From DYFT01 sp041695085 (lineage in GTDB: Bacteria; Bacteroidota; Ignavibacteria; UBA10030): a stretch of DNA of 64,000 bases. The translations under genes were made by a program, and so were the position numbers. The notes beneath the pieces are model-generated. The model saw nothing but the letters and a program-made list of their open reading frames with translations, was not told the DNA's origin and ran no database searches. The stretch is taken from NCBI GenBank assembly GCA_041695085.1, contig JBGFRO010000046.1, positions 1-64,000 on the forward strand, in the 5' to 3' direction. Every line of letters starts with the position of its first letter. Position 1 is the first letter of the stretch. Shown piece after piece: positions 1 to 8,795 of this stretch.

Positions 1-2
1 TC

Positions 3-1502
3 AATCAAGAGGTTCGCTACATCGTCAACAATTCGGCCGGATGGGGTATCAATACCATGAACGATGCACGTGGATTCCCGCCAGATATTACCAATTCTCT
101 CATCCCGCCGGGGGAAAATGACATCAAGGCTCAGTTCGCCTGGCACGGATTGCACAGGGACGCGAACAGGCCTCCTGCTGGGAGTTCTCCCAACGCGGCA
201 ACCTTTGATAATATCGGGGCTCCAATCTGGAACCCTCATCAATCTGCCGGATTTGTCGCGCCTTCGGATACGAACTGGCGACTCGGAGGGGCACAGTTTG
301 CAGGTTACGCCCACATTCGGGCCGACCGGTCTGCAACAGATAAATCGGATGATCCACATCAACCGACGACGACAAATTACATGGGCTCAGACGAGCCGCT
401 CACCCGAAATAACAGCCAGTTCAATGTCGTGATGATGGAACAGGAGTATGCAAAGATGATGGAAGGGCACGCTCCGCGACATGCCTGGCTGGTCGAACCC
501 CAGGGGAGGTTCTCCGAGCAGACCGTGATGGCGAACATCGGTGTCGGCGCCCCGGGGGGATTCTCGTCCGGTATGGGCTACGGACCGTACAACCTCGCCC
601 CCGGTCAAAGCATTACGATCGTCTTTGCCGAAGGGGTGAATGGATTGACGCGAGAAGAGTGCATTCGCATCGGCAAGATGTACAAAGATGGCATAATCAA
701 CACGAAATCCAAAAATGATTCGGTGATGGTCGGACGTCCGCGACTGCTGGAGACGTTGCGCAAGGCGCGCGCAAACTATCTTTCCGGATTCCGCATTCCC
801 AAACCGCCTTACCCCCCTGCCTCGTTCACGGTGCGTGGGGGCGGTGACAAAATCGCCCTCAGCTGGGAACCAAACCCGCAGGAATCCGCCAACGGATTCT
901 CGGGGTATCGTATCTATCGAGCGACCGGCAGACCCGACAGCAGCTATCGACTGATCTTTCAAGCAGGAGGTTCGCGACCGGCAAATCCCAACGTCACCTA
1001 CGTTTCAAACCCGCGAACATATAGCTTCGACGACGTGACGGCGGTGCGTGGCGTATCCTACTACTACTATGTCTCCACGTTCAGCACGCCGATCGCTGCC
1101 GACCCGACGACCAGGACGCCGGCGGGTGAGCTCGAAAGCAGCCGTTTCTACACGCAAACATACGATCCAGCGTTCCTGAAACGCCCGGCGGGCACCAGTT
1201 CAAGCGACATCCGGATTGCCCCCAATCCGTACATCATCTCGTCCAATGAAAACTCACTCCGCTTCCCCAACGAGGGGGACAAGATCGCCTTCTTCAACAT
1301 TCCCGGTAATTGCGTCATCAAGATTTACACCGAACTGGGCGAGTTGATCAAGGAGATTGTCCACGACGACGGAACTGGAGATGCGTACTGGAACTCAATC
1401 ACGTCATCGAATCAGGTCATCGTCAGCGGTGTGTACATTGTCGTGATCGAAAACAAGGACACAGGAGAGCGGACGATGAAGAAGCTCGTGGTGATTCGTT
1501 GA
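3..1502 (+). CDS. Secreted fibronectin-III protein with T9SS-type C-terminal domain (5' partial)
   Basis: The reading frame is open from base 3 through the first internal ATG (base 57), so the gene begins left of the window and this is its C-terminal 499 or so residues. A fibronectin type III-like domain (PPASFTVRGGGDKIALSWEP onward) lies in the middle. The end (IRIAPNPYII, then KIYTELGELIKEI, SGVYIVVIE and KKLVVIR) has the layout of a T9SS C-terminal sorting domain, which in this phylum directs export to the cell surface. Substrate and function of the N-terminal region cannot be judged. The next gene encodes a PorV/PorQ-like protein, which fits a surface-secretion context. The domain assignment is reasonably sure; the biological role is not known. 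Confidence 0.8.
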   Translation, partial: NQEVRYIVNNSAGWGINTMNDARGFPPDITNSLIPPGENDIKAQFAWHGLHRDANRPPAGSSPNAATFDNIGAPIWNPHQSAGFVAPSDTNWRLGGAQFAGYAHIRADRSATDKSDDPHQPTTTNYMGSDEPLTRNNSQFNVVMMEQEYAKMMEGHAPRHAWLVEPQGRFSEQTVMANIGVGAPGGFSSGMGYGPYNLAPGQSITIVFAEGVNGLTREECIRIGKMYKDGIINTKSKNDSVMVGRPRLLETLRKARANYLSGFRIPKPPYPPASFTVRGGGDKIALSWEPNPQESANGFSGYRIYRATGRPDSSYRLIFQAGGSRPANPNVTYVSNPRTYSFDDVTAVRGVSYYYYVSTFSTPIAADPTTRTPAGELESSRFYTQTYDPAFLKRPAGTSSSDIRIAPNPYIISSNENSLRFPNEGDKIAFFNIPGNCVIKIYTELGELIKEIVHDDGTGDAYWNSITSSNQVIVSGVYIVVIENKDTGERTMKKLVVIR

Positions 1503-1591
1503 AAACGAACCTCGAGGACACAACAGAGGTTTCATCAGATCATCAATTATCAAATCGATGTTACCTGCATTTTATTAAACGGACATTTCTC

Positions 1592-2653
1592 ATGAGAAAA
1601 AGCACGTTTCCGCTGAAGGTCCTCATCGCGGCGCTCATCGTCGTGATCCTTCCGTCGCTCGTGATGGCACAGCGCACGAACCAAAAGTTGGCCCAATCAG
1701 GCATGAAGTTTCTAAGCGTTGGGCTTGGAGCGCGGGAAGCCGCTCTTGGGGATGCATTCACGGCAAGTGACGGCTACGCGACCTCCATGTTCTATAATCC
1801 CGCGGGGATGGCCCGGCTCGGACTTTTGGCCGACGTCTCCGTGGGTCAGGTGAACTGGCTCGCCGCCATCAAACACAACTACGCTGCTCTCGCGTTGTCT
1901 CCGTGGGATGGCAACTATGGAGTCCTCGGCGTGAGCTTCCAGTTTGTGAACTACGGGGAAATCGAGGCGACGATTCTCGCCAACAACTCTCAAGGTTTTC
2001 TCGACATTGGCACGTTTACACCGAAGGCATATGCCATCGGTATAGGCTATGCCCGGGCATTAACGGACAAGTTCTCGGTCGGCGGCAACGTGAAGTTCGT
2101 GACGCAGGATTTGGGAACGGGGATCGTTGAAGTCTCCTACATTCGAGCTCCCTCCGGCGAGGCGGTCGGAGTAAGCGACTCTGCAAAGAAAACGGTAAAA
2201 AATTCCCTGGATGTGACGGCCTTCGATTTCGGCGTTCTTTACCGGACCGGGTTCAAGAGTTTGAACTTCGGGATGTCGGTGCGAAACTTCTCGGAAGAAG
2301 TCGCATTTCAAAAAGAGGGTTTTCAGCTCCCGCTCACGTTTCGAATCGGACTTTCGATGAACGTGCTCGATATCTTTGAGATTGAGAGGGAGAAGCAATC
2401 GTTAACGATCTCTGCCGATGCCGAACATCCGCGTGATTTTCCCGAGCAGGTCCGGGTGGGGGCGGAGTACGTGTTTATGAACACCTTTTCGTTCCGAGTC
2501 GGCTACGTTTCGCCGGCCGATGAGCACAGCGTGTCGTATGGCCTCGGCTTTCAGCATTCGCTTGCGGGGACGAGGTTTGCGTTGGATTATGCTTACACGC
2601 CGTTCGGCATACTTAACGAGGTGCAGCGTTTCTCGCTTCGCTTCGGTTTCTGA
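1592..2653 (+). CDS. PorV/PorQ-family outer-membrane protein
   Basis: A 353-residue protein with an N-terminal signal peptide (KVLIAALIVVILPSLVMA). It has the conserved start of PorV/PorQ proteins: KFLSVGLGAREAALGDAF followed by MFYNPAGMA. The rest alternates like an outer-membrane beta-barrel and ends RFSLRFGF, with a terminal aromatic residue typical of BAM substrates. PorV family members are T9SS components or shuttle proteins that carry cargo to the surface attachment complex, and paralogues often sit next to cargo genes, as here. The ATG at 1592 is chosen because it opens directly on the signal peptide; the frame continues upstream into the previous gene without signal-like sequence. Whether this is the main PorV or a cargo-specific paralogue cannot be told. 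Confidence 0.85.
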   Translation: MRKSTFPLKVLIAALIVVILPSLVMAQRTNQKLAQSGMKFLSVGLGAREAALGDAFTASDGYATSMFYNPAGMARLGLLADVSVGQVNWLAAIKHNYAALALSPWDGNYGVLGVSFQFVNYGEIEATILANNSQGFLDIGTFTPKAYAIGIGYARALTDKFSVGGNVKFVTQDLGTGIVEVSYIRAPSGEAVGVSDSAKKTVKNSLDVTAFDFGVLYRTGFKSLNFGMSVRNFSEEVAFQKEGFQLPLTFRIGLSMNVLDIFEIEREKQSLTISADAEHPRDFPEQVRVGAEYVFMNTFSFRVGYVSPADEHSVSYGLGFQHSLAGTRFALDYAYTPFGILNEVQRFSLRFGF

Positions 2654-2731
2654 AAGCAATGTTCTCGCGTTGGGCTCCGCTGATTGGGGCTTGACGTTAT
2701 CAATATGTGGAATAGACAATCGAGCTCCGCT

Positions 2732-3937
2732 ATGAACCAAATACGATATCTGCTCACGTACGGCGCCGTGCTTTTCGCCTTGATGCTTCCGGGTTGCACG
2801 GACGACGATAAGGTCGGCAGTCTGTACGACCCCAATTACACAAGTCCCCGCCCAAACCCGACGATCACCGGTATTGCTCCGGCTGGGGGAGCGTTGGCGG
2901 CGGTGGATACGCTGGTGATTTCTGGGACGAACTTTTCGGATGTGATCTCTGAAAACACAGTGTACATTGGAAAGGCTCCAGCGTCGATTCTATCGTCGAC
3001 TACGACGCAAATCAGGTTGCTCTCGCCGCTGGTGACCGGCTCCAACATCGAAATTAAAGTGGGTGTATTTCGGGCTGAGCTGTTCAGCAACTCGGTCAGG
3101 TATACGCTCTCTCCGGCGATGGCTTCGTTTGGCGGGCTCGGACCAACAGAAGCTGCGGGGGCGCTTGCAACGGATGGAAGCGGAAATGTTTACGTTTCCA
3201 TAAAGCCTGAGGGAGCAAATGCCCGCATCTATCGATTCACACCAGCGGGACAACGGACCGAGTACGCTCCCGAAACCCCTGGCATACCGCAATGGAATTC
3301 CCTCCGATTAGGTCCGGGTGGTCATCTCTACGCTACACGTAGTATTCGGGCGGTTTATCGCTTCATTCCGGGAGGTGGCGGCGCGGCAGCACTTTGGACA
3401 ACCTTTCCCGTCGGTGTGTTTGCAACCGACCTCGACTTTGATCAAAACGAAAACTTGTGGGTAGTCGGCAATAACACAAACATTTATCTTGTAAGGCAAG
3501 ATCGTACAACCAAGGCATTTCCCTTTACCGGCAACGTACGCGCAGCTCGCGTGTTCAGTGGTTTCTTGTACTTCGCTTCGATAACGGGAACGGATGCCCA
3601 ATTGTGGCGTGCAACAATCTCTGGGGAGAACTTAGGAACTCCGGAGGTCTATGTGAATCTTTCCGCGGCGTTCCCGGGCCAAACTATTGTGCCGACGTCC
3701 CTCGCCGTTTCATCGGATGGTTTTTTTTACATCGGAGCAAACTCACCCCGTTCGATGATTGTCGTTGATCCATCCAGACGCATTTCGACACCCTACGCAG
3801 CGTATACTCGACTCCTTAGTACCGGCACACGCTCGCTTGCAGCCGGAACTGACAAAGCTCTGTATGCTTCGACGCAATCCGGTGGACTACTGAACGTCTC
3901 TTGGCGAAAAGAAAGCGCTCCATACTACGCACGATGA
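2732..3937 (+). CDS. IPT/TIG-domain lipoprotein with beta-propeller-like body
   Basis: A 401-residue predicted lipoprotein. The signal peptide MNQIRYLLTYGAVLFALMLPGC ends in a lipobox with Cys22, which fixes the start at 2732 rather than the in-frame TTG at 2684. An IPT/TIG domain follows (NPTITGIAPAGGALAAVDTL, then GTNFS and VYIGKAPASILS, about residues 40-115). Repeated blades of the type LATDGSGNVYVSI, LDFDQNENLWVVG and LAVSSDGFFYIGA suggest an NHL/SMP-30-like propeller. There is no T9SS tail, so it is probably anchored by lipid in the outer membrane or periplasm. It sits between the PorV-like gene and a T9SS cargo. Function unknown; binding of glycan or protein is the usual role of such folds. 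Confidence 0.75.
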   Translation: MNQIRYLLTYGAVLFALMLPGCTDDDKVGSLYDPNYTSPRPNPTITGIAPAGGALAAVDTLVISGTNFSDVISENTVYIGKAPASILSSTTTQIRLLSPLVTGSNIEIKVGVFRAELFSNSVRYTLSPAMASFGGLGPTEAAGALATDGSGNVYVSIKPEGANARIYRFTPAGQRTEYAPETPGIPQWNSLRLGPGGHLYATRSIRAVYRFIPGGGGAAALWTTFPVGVFATDLDFDQNENLWVVGNNTNIYLVRQDRTTKAFPFTGNVRAARVFSGFLYFASITGTDAQLWRATISGENLGTPEVYVNLSAAFPGQTIVPTSLAVSSDGFFYIGANSPRSMIVVDPSRRISTPYAAYTRLLSTGTRSLAAGTDKALYASTQSGGLLNVSWRKESAPYYAR

Positions 3938-4068
3938 AAGGGAGAGGCTTTGCCCTCGCAAGCCATCCCAGCCGACTTCTTCAAAACATGAGGAAAGACG
4001 GACCATCATCTTGCACTACATTAATTCACCCCATTTCACTCACTTTATCAGATTTTAAGGAGACCACC

Positions 4069-5442
4069 ATGAGAAGGTTGGTTTGGATTTCCCTCATCCT
4101 CGTGGCTGTAATGTCCATCGCCGTTGGACAGGTAAGGATGAACTATGGATATGCGGGACCATTTCCGCCAGATAGCACCTATTACAAGTTGATTGGAGGC
4201 ATCATAAACAATGGCATCGGCGTCGACCCAGCTGGTAAAGTGTGGATTCAGACCCGATCGGAGAACACGACGCGAGACTCCATCGATACGCCTGAAGGCC
4301 GGAGGGCGAGACTCTTTCCAATCTTGGTCTTCAATCCCGATGGCACTCCAGCGACTTTTTCGCCGATTAGAATTCTCACGGGCCCCACTCCTGCAGGAGT
4401 GACGGTTACCGACACGCTCATTCGAGCATTTGCGACGGGAGGAAACATCAATCCTGCCAACGGCAATTTCGTGGCCGTTTGGGGAACACTTGCATACAAG
4501 CCAGGGCCGTTAATGTGGGAGGTCGACTACAGGACTGGTCGGGGTGTTCGAAGAGTTCTTCTGAGTCCAACGCCTGCAGGGCCGGTTCTTCAAAACAATG
4601 TTGCTTCCGTGGCAATTAATCGAGACGGAGAGTACTATATGGCTTCGGTACTTGGCGGAAGCCCGGGAATGATCTTGAATCCCGATGGAACCGAAGGTAC
4701 GCAGTTCGCAAGGTCCGTGCCTGCTATCGGACGGGCGATCGCTGTTACGCGGGATGGAAATACAATTTATTTGCCGCGCTTCACCGAGAGGAAGACCTAC
4801 GTGTACTTCTCAAGCACCGGATCAATTGGACCTTATACTTTGACGGACAGCCTCTTCCTCGGCGCCTCCGTTGAATGTATCGCAATCCACCCGACGACCG
4901 GCTATATATGGTTCAGTAACGATAGGAGACGTACAAACTACCGGTACTACCCAAACCGTTTCTACGCATACAATCCTGCAACGAAGGCGATCGTCGACAG
5001 CTTTACCGTGAGCGTCTGGGATACTTCTTCAACTGGTCCTCTACCCAGAGGAATTGCTTTCAGTCCAACTGGAGACACTGTTTATGTAGGACATTTCGAT
5101 GTTCCATCAATGCCTGCAGTTGTGCGCTTTATCAAGAATTTTGGTGTCAGCGTTGAACGGGATCCGTCCGTAATCCCGACCGGTTACAAGCTCGCCCAAA
5201 ACTATCCGAACCCTTTCAACCCGTCCACCACGATCAGGTTTGAACTGCCGTCCGCCGGTCTGACAACCCTGAAAGTGTACGACGTGATGGGGCGTGAGGT
5301 AAGGACCCTTGTGAACAAAGAACTGGAGGCGGGAGCGTATACCGCAACATTCGATGCGGCCAACCTCCCTTCCGGAACGTACCTTTATGTGCTGACCTCC
5401 GGCTCACATCGACTGACAGGCAAGATGTTGTTGCTGAAGTAA
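4069..5442 (+). CDS. T9SS-secreted propeller-like protein
   Basis: A 457-residue protein with signal peptide MRRLVWISLILVAVMSIAVG and a textbook T9SS type A sorting domain at the C-terminus (YKLAQNYPNPFNPSTTIRFE, then VYDVMGREVRTLV, SGTYLYVL and MLLLK). The middle has repeated segments such as NRDGEYYMASV, AVTRDGNTIYLPRF and AFSPTGDTVYVGHF that look like beta-propeller blades. The start is set by a good ribosome-binding site (TAAGGAGACCACC) before the ATG at 4069; the frame is open further upstream but without a signal peptide. It is most likely exported to the cell surface. No enzyme motif was found. Confidence 0.85.
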   Translation: MRRLVWISLILVAVMSIAVGQVRMNYGYAGPFPPDSTYYKLIGGIINNGIGVDPAGKVWIQTRSENTTRDSIDTPEGRRARLFPILVFNPDGTPATFSPIRILTGPTPAGVTVTDTLIRAFATGGNINPANGNFVAVWGTLAYKPGPLMWEVDYRTGRGVRRVLLSPTPAGPVLQNNVASVAINRDGEYYMASVLGGSPGMILNPDGTEGTQFARSVPAIGRAIAVTRDGNTIYLPRFTERKTYVYFSSTGSIGPYTLTDSLFLGASVECIAIHPTTGYIWFSNDRRRTNYRYYPNRFYAYNPATKAIVDSFTVSVWDTSSTGPLPRGIAFSPTGDTVYVGHFDVPSMPAVVRFIKNFGVSVERDPSVIPTGYKLAQNYPNPFNPSTTIRFELPSAGLTTLKVYDVMGREVRTLVNKELEAGAYTATFDAANLPSGTYLYVLTSGSHRLTGKMLLLK

Positions 5443-5660
5443 CCGCGCGGCGAGATTTCCGGAGATGGGCGAAGATTTACGCAGATTCGGTTTGGAGAAT
5501 GAGAGCACAGCTGCACTCAGATGTTATTTGGAAACTGAATGCTGAGAAGTTAAACGGCTGATGTGCCGCCGATGCGCTTCGCATGATCCGCTGAAAGAAC
5601 TCGGCAGCCGGCTCCGTGAGCGATGCGAACGCGCCAAAAAATCCGAGAATAAATCCGCAC

Positions 5661-5700
5661 AAAGGGCATCCCCGGTATTTGAGGATGCCCTTTTCTTTTT
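5661..5700 (+). terminator. Rho-independent terminator after the T9SS gene
   Basis: The arms AAGGGCATCC and GGATGCCCTT form a GC-rich stem of about 10 bp with an 11-nt loop, followed by TTTTCTTTTTT. It ends the transcript of the upstream secretion genes. The rest of the 339-base gap (5443-5781) holds no convincing gene. Confidence 0.85.
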
Positions 5701-5781
5701 TATCTTGTCAGGGCAACTGTCGCGGTGCTGCTGGGTCGGCATCGCTCCCCGCTCATTGAACCACAACAAGCGAGGATTACC

Positions 5782-6696
5782 ATGAAACGATGCCTCTTCC
5801 TTCTTTCTCTGTTTCTCTTTCTTGCAAGAGCTGAAGGTCAAATTGCCGTTACATCCAACGAACGGCTACCGCTTCCCTCACGAACCGCATGGCACACACC
5901 AAAGTTTTCTCCGGACGGAAAGCGCATTTACGTTACCAACGAAGGAGGAAACGGAATCTGGGAGTTTGATCTCGAAAAGAAATCGTTCCGGCGAATCACT
6001 TCCGATCTTCGTTCGGGCTCGGCCTATACCATCTCACCCGACGGGAAGCGGATCGCCTACCGTCGCACCGCCATCCTCGCCAAAACCCGGCGACGCATTC
6101 AGGAAATTGTGGTCCGCGATCTCACCACAGGCAAGTACAGCGTAACAGCGCGCGGACAGGACCTCTCCCCCCCTTTCTTCGCAGGTGAGCACGTTGTTGC
6201 TTCACATCCCGGGGAGTCGACACTCTCCACACCTCTCAGTGCAGTACAGGGGGTCCAGGTCATTGGCATTGAAAACACAAAGATCGCTCTGCTGAAAGAT
6301 GGAGCGAAGGTCCTCTTCGACCCGCTCGGCGATGGCCGGTACATCTGGCCGGCATTGTCACCCGACGGCACACGCATCGTCGCCCACGCGATGGAACGTG
6401 GCACGTTCGTCTTCGATCTGAACGGAAACGTGCTCGCCAATCTCGGCCGGCGAAACGCCCCCTCGTGGACGCGGGACGGAAAATGGATTGTCTACATGCA
6501 CGACGAGGACGACGGGCATCGTGTGATTTCGTCAGATCTCTATGCCGTCTCACCGGACGGTTCCAAAACCATACAGCTTACACAGACAGCGAACGAGATC
6601 GAGATGTATCCTCAATGTTCACCGACGGAAAACAAGATCGTGTATATGACCCTTTCAGGTAAGATTTACCTGCTCACGTACTCTGAATCACTATGA
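5782..6696 (+). CDS. TolB-like beta-propeller secreted protein (PD40 repeats)
   Basis: A 304-residue exported protein with signal peptide MKRCLFLLSLFLFLARAEG. Repeated WD40-like PD40 blades are easy to see: PKFSPDGKRIYVTNEGG, YTISPDGKRIAYRR, PALSPDGTRIVAHAM, PSWTRDGKWIVYMHDEDDG and CSPTENKIVYMTL. This repeat is typical of TolB and related periplasmic propellers. At about 300 residues it is shorter than TolB and lacks the TolB N-terminal domain, so it is a TolB-like propeller rather than TolB itself. The start at 5782 is preceded by GAGGATTACC. No enzymatic residues are evident; a binding role is likely. Confidence 0.75.
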   Translation: MKRCLFLLSLFLFLARAEGQIAVTSNERLPLPSRTAWHTPKFSPDGKRIYVTNEGGNGIWEFDLEKKSFRRITSDLRSGSAYTISPDGKRIAYRRTAILAKTRRRIQEIVVRDLTTGKYSVTARGQDLSPPFFAGEHVVASHPGESTLSTPLSAVQGVQVIGIENTKIALLKDGAKVLFDPLGDGRYIWPALSPDGTRIVAHAMERGTFVFDLNGNVLANLGRRNAPSWTRDGKWIVYMHDEDDGHRVISSDLYAVSPDGSKTIQLTQTANEIEMYPQCSPTENKIVYMTLSGKIYLLTYSESL

Positions 6697-6871
6697 AGCG
6701 ACGAGAGATTCTTCAGATGGAATGTGACCTTGGCGAAGAACGGCATCAAACACATCGTGAATGGGCTGTACGAACCGTAAGGCCGTTATTCTTCGCGTCC
6801 TTCGCGCCTTTGCGGTTTTCTGAAGAGCGAATTAGTATCATCAAACATTGACTCCTCATCCTACCATTTTG

Positions 6872-8578
6872 ATGAAACTCCGAAATCGTCACACGGCATC
6901 GTCGCGTGCGTTCCCCTATCGCTGCGCGTCGCGAAAGGTCGGGTTCTTTCGCACGTTGAGAAAACCGATTCTGTTTGTCATCGTCTCCATTAACCTCCTC
7001 TTTGCACAACAATCTGACCTTTCCGGCCTCAAGATTTGCATCGATCCAGGCCACGGCGGTAACAATCCGGCCAATGATCGTCTCGTCGTCCCCGATCCCG
7101 GCATCCAGTTCTGGGAGTCGGAAAGCAATTTTCAGAAAGCCCTTCTGCTCCGCACGATGCTGCAATCGCTCGGGGCAACGGTGTTGTTGACGAGGGAGAC
7201 GAACAACTACCCAAACGACGCGGCTGAACCAACGTTGTCTCAACGCGTGGCATTTGCCAACGCAAACAACGTCGATTGGTTTCATTCGATCCACAGCAAT
7301 GCCTCGGGCCTCTCCAACAATACCTCGATCAATTACACCTTGATGCTGGTAAGAGAGAAACGTCCGGGCGGGCCTAGCAGCTCGACAGGCAATGGACTGG
7401 GAGTGCCCGAAACTCAGGAAGCGTGGGACATTTCAGGCATGATGGGCCCGGCCATCAATGCCTATCTCCGCACGCAACGACACAGACGTTATCTCGATTG
7501 GACGTTCTATGGCGGAGCGAACGGCGGTTTTAGTCTCGGTGTTCTGCGTGGCCTGTTGATGCCGGGACAACTCTCGGAAGGATCGTTCCACGATTTTTTC
7601 CCCGAAACGCGCCGTTTGATGAATAACGACTACCGGAAGATGGAAGCGTACGCTCTGCGCAATTCGTTCCTCCAGTATTTCGGCATTACCCAACCGCCGG
7701 TCGGCATCATCGCCGGTGTTCAGACGAATGCTCAGACGGGAAGACCTCTGAACAACACCAGAGTTCGCCTGTTACCGGGCGACAAAGTTTATACGGGGGA
7801 CAATTACAATAACGGCTTTTTTATGTTCGACAATCTTGTGCCCGGAACGTACAAGGTACGATTCGAGACATACGGCGTTGCGCATCAGGAGGTGCAGGTT
7901 ACGGTCAACGCGGGGGCCGTGACGTTTGTCGATCGCTCGTTCATGGTACCGCAATCGGCCGCCATTATTTTCTCAAGCCCGACTTCTCGCGATACCGCGT
8001 TTCCCGTAACGGCCACGATTGGCATTTCGTTTTCGCGACCGATGGACGCTGCATCCGTCGAACGAGCATTCTCTATCTCACCAACGATCGCCGGTATCTT
8101 CACGTGGCTAAATAACTTCAGCACGTTGATCTTTAAACCGCTCGATCGGTTTCAGTATGCTACTTGGTATACGTACCGCATCGCCGGTACTGCCGCTACG
8201 CTTGAGGGGGGAGAGCTTGACGGGGATGGAGATGGAGCGCCTGGAGGAGACTTCACGGTGACATTCCGCACAGCCTCTCAACCGGTGTCGGTGGAACGAA
8301 TCGCTCTGATTCCAACAAGCTTTGCCCTCCATCAAAACCATCCCAATCCGTTTAACCCAAACACGATCCTGACATTCGATTTACCCGAAGAGACGCACGT
8401 TCGCTTAACCGTCTATGCAACTACGGGGAAGCTCGTCGCAACTCTCATCGACGGATTGAGGCTTGCAGGAACTTATCGCCTCTCATTTGACGCAGGGAGC
8501 TTGCCGACGGGAGTGTACTTTTGCCGACTTGAAGCAGGAAGTTTCGTAGCAACAAGAAAGATGCTGTTGCTCAAATAA
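6872..8578 (+). CDS. N-acetylmuramoyl-L-alanine amidase with T9SS sorting domain
   Basis: A 568-residue secreted enzyme. After an N-terminal hydrophobic export signal (LFVIVSINLLFA) comes an Amidase_3 domain with the zinc ligands in DPGHGGNNP, the Glu of WESESNF and the His of SIHSNA, plus the catalytic Glu in QLSEGSF. The family cleaves the bond between muramic acid and the stem peptide of peptidoglycan. A carboxypeptidase-like regulatory domain (about 285-365), a Big_5-type Ig-like domain (about 370-465) and a T9SS sorting tail (NHPNPFNPNTILTF to MLLLK) follow. The start is the ATG at 6872; an in-frame TTG at 6848 is less likely. A sorting tail on an amidase is unusual because the native substrate lies in the periplasm. 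Confidence 0.85.
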   Translation: MKLRNRHTASSRAFPYRCASRKVGFFRTLRKPILFVIVSINLLFAQQSDLSGLKICIDPGHGGNNPANDRLVVPDPGIQFWESESNFQKALLLRTMLQSLGATVLLTRETNNYPNDAAEPTLSQRVAFANANNVDWFHSIHSNASGLSNNTSINYTLMLVREKRPGGPSSSTGNGLGVPETQEAWDISGMMGPAINAYLRTQRHRRYLDWTFYGGANGGFSLGVLRGLLMPGQLSEGSFHDFFPETRRLMNNDYRKMEAYALRNSFLQYFGITQPPVGIIAGVQTNAQTGRPLNNTRVRLLPGDKVYTGDNYNNGFFMFDNLVPGTYKVRFETYGVAHQEVQVTVNAGAVTFVDRSFMVPQSAAIIFSSPTSRDTAFPVTATIGISFSRPMDAASVERAFSISPTIAGIFTWLNNFSTLIFKPLDRFQYATWYTYRIAGTAATLEGGELDGDGDGAPGGDFTVTFRTASQPVSVERIALIPTSFALHQNHPNPFNPNTILTFDLPEETHVRLTVYATTGKLVATLIDGLRLAGTYRLSFDAGSLPTGVYFCRLEAGSFVATRKMLLLK

Positions 8579-8583
8579 GGACT

Positions 8584-8605
8584 GGAGCCCGGCAAAACGG
8601 GCTCC
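8584..8605 (+). terminator. GC-rich hairpin after the amidase gene
   Basis: GGAGCCCG and CGGGCTCC form a perfect 8-bp stem with a 6-nt loop, starting 6 bases after the amidase stop codon. There is no U-tract, so this could be a weak terminator or an mRNA 3' stabilising hairpin. Confidence 0.45.
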
Positions 8606-8688
8606 GACGTCTCTGCATCACCCAACGAGTCGGAGTCCGTCTTCTCAGGAAACTCAGCCCACGGCTCCGCCTATGGAGTTGTAGAGCG

Positions 8689-8795
8689 GTTGACGACTTT
8701 TTATGTATAAGAGTTCTCAAAGTTGTCAACAAAGAATTGACCGTTGACAATAAGTTGACAACTTTGTATTTTTATTTCACTATGAAGTCGTCAAC
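8689..8795. promoter_or_regulatory. 107-bp interrupted palindrome, likely operator of the downstream regulator
   Basis: Two pairs of inverted arms share one centre at base 8742. The outer arms GTTGACGACTT (8689-8699) and AAGTCGTCAAC (8785-8795) are perfect 11-bp complements. The inner arms CAAAGTTGTCAAC (8718-8730) and GTTGACAACTTTG (8754-8766) are perfect 13-bp complements. All four are versions of GTTGACRACTT, and a partial fifth copy (GTTGACAA) lies at 8743-8750. The structure covers the presumed promoter and the start codon of the next gene, which carries a winged helix, so autoregulation is inferred. Confidence 0.7.
8744..8772 (+). promoter_or_regulatory. Sigma70-like promoter inside the palindrome
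   Basis: TTGACA (8744-8749) and TATTTT (8767-8772) are 17 bases apart. The right inner operator arm (8754-8766) fills the spacer, so a bound regulator would block polymerase. The call is by sequence only. Confidence 0.5.

Noticed and set aside
142..156. TGGCACGGATTGCA as a sigma54 promoter
   Set aside because: The GG-to-GC spacing is 8 instead of 10 bases and it is within a coding region.
1310..1591. N-terminal extension of the PorV/PorQ-like gene
   Set aside because: The signal peptide starts at 1592; the upstream part lies inside the previous gene.
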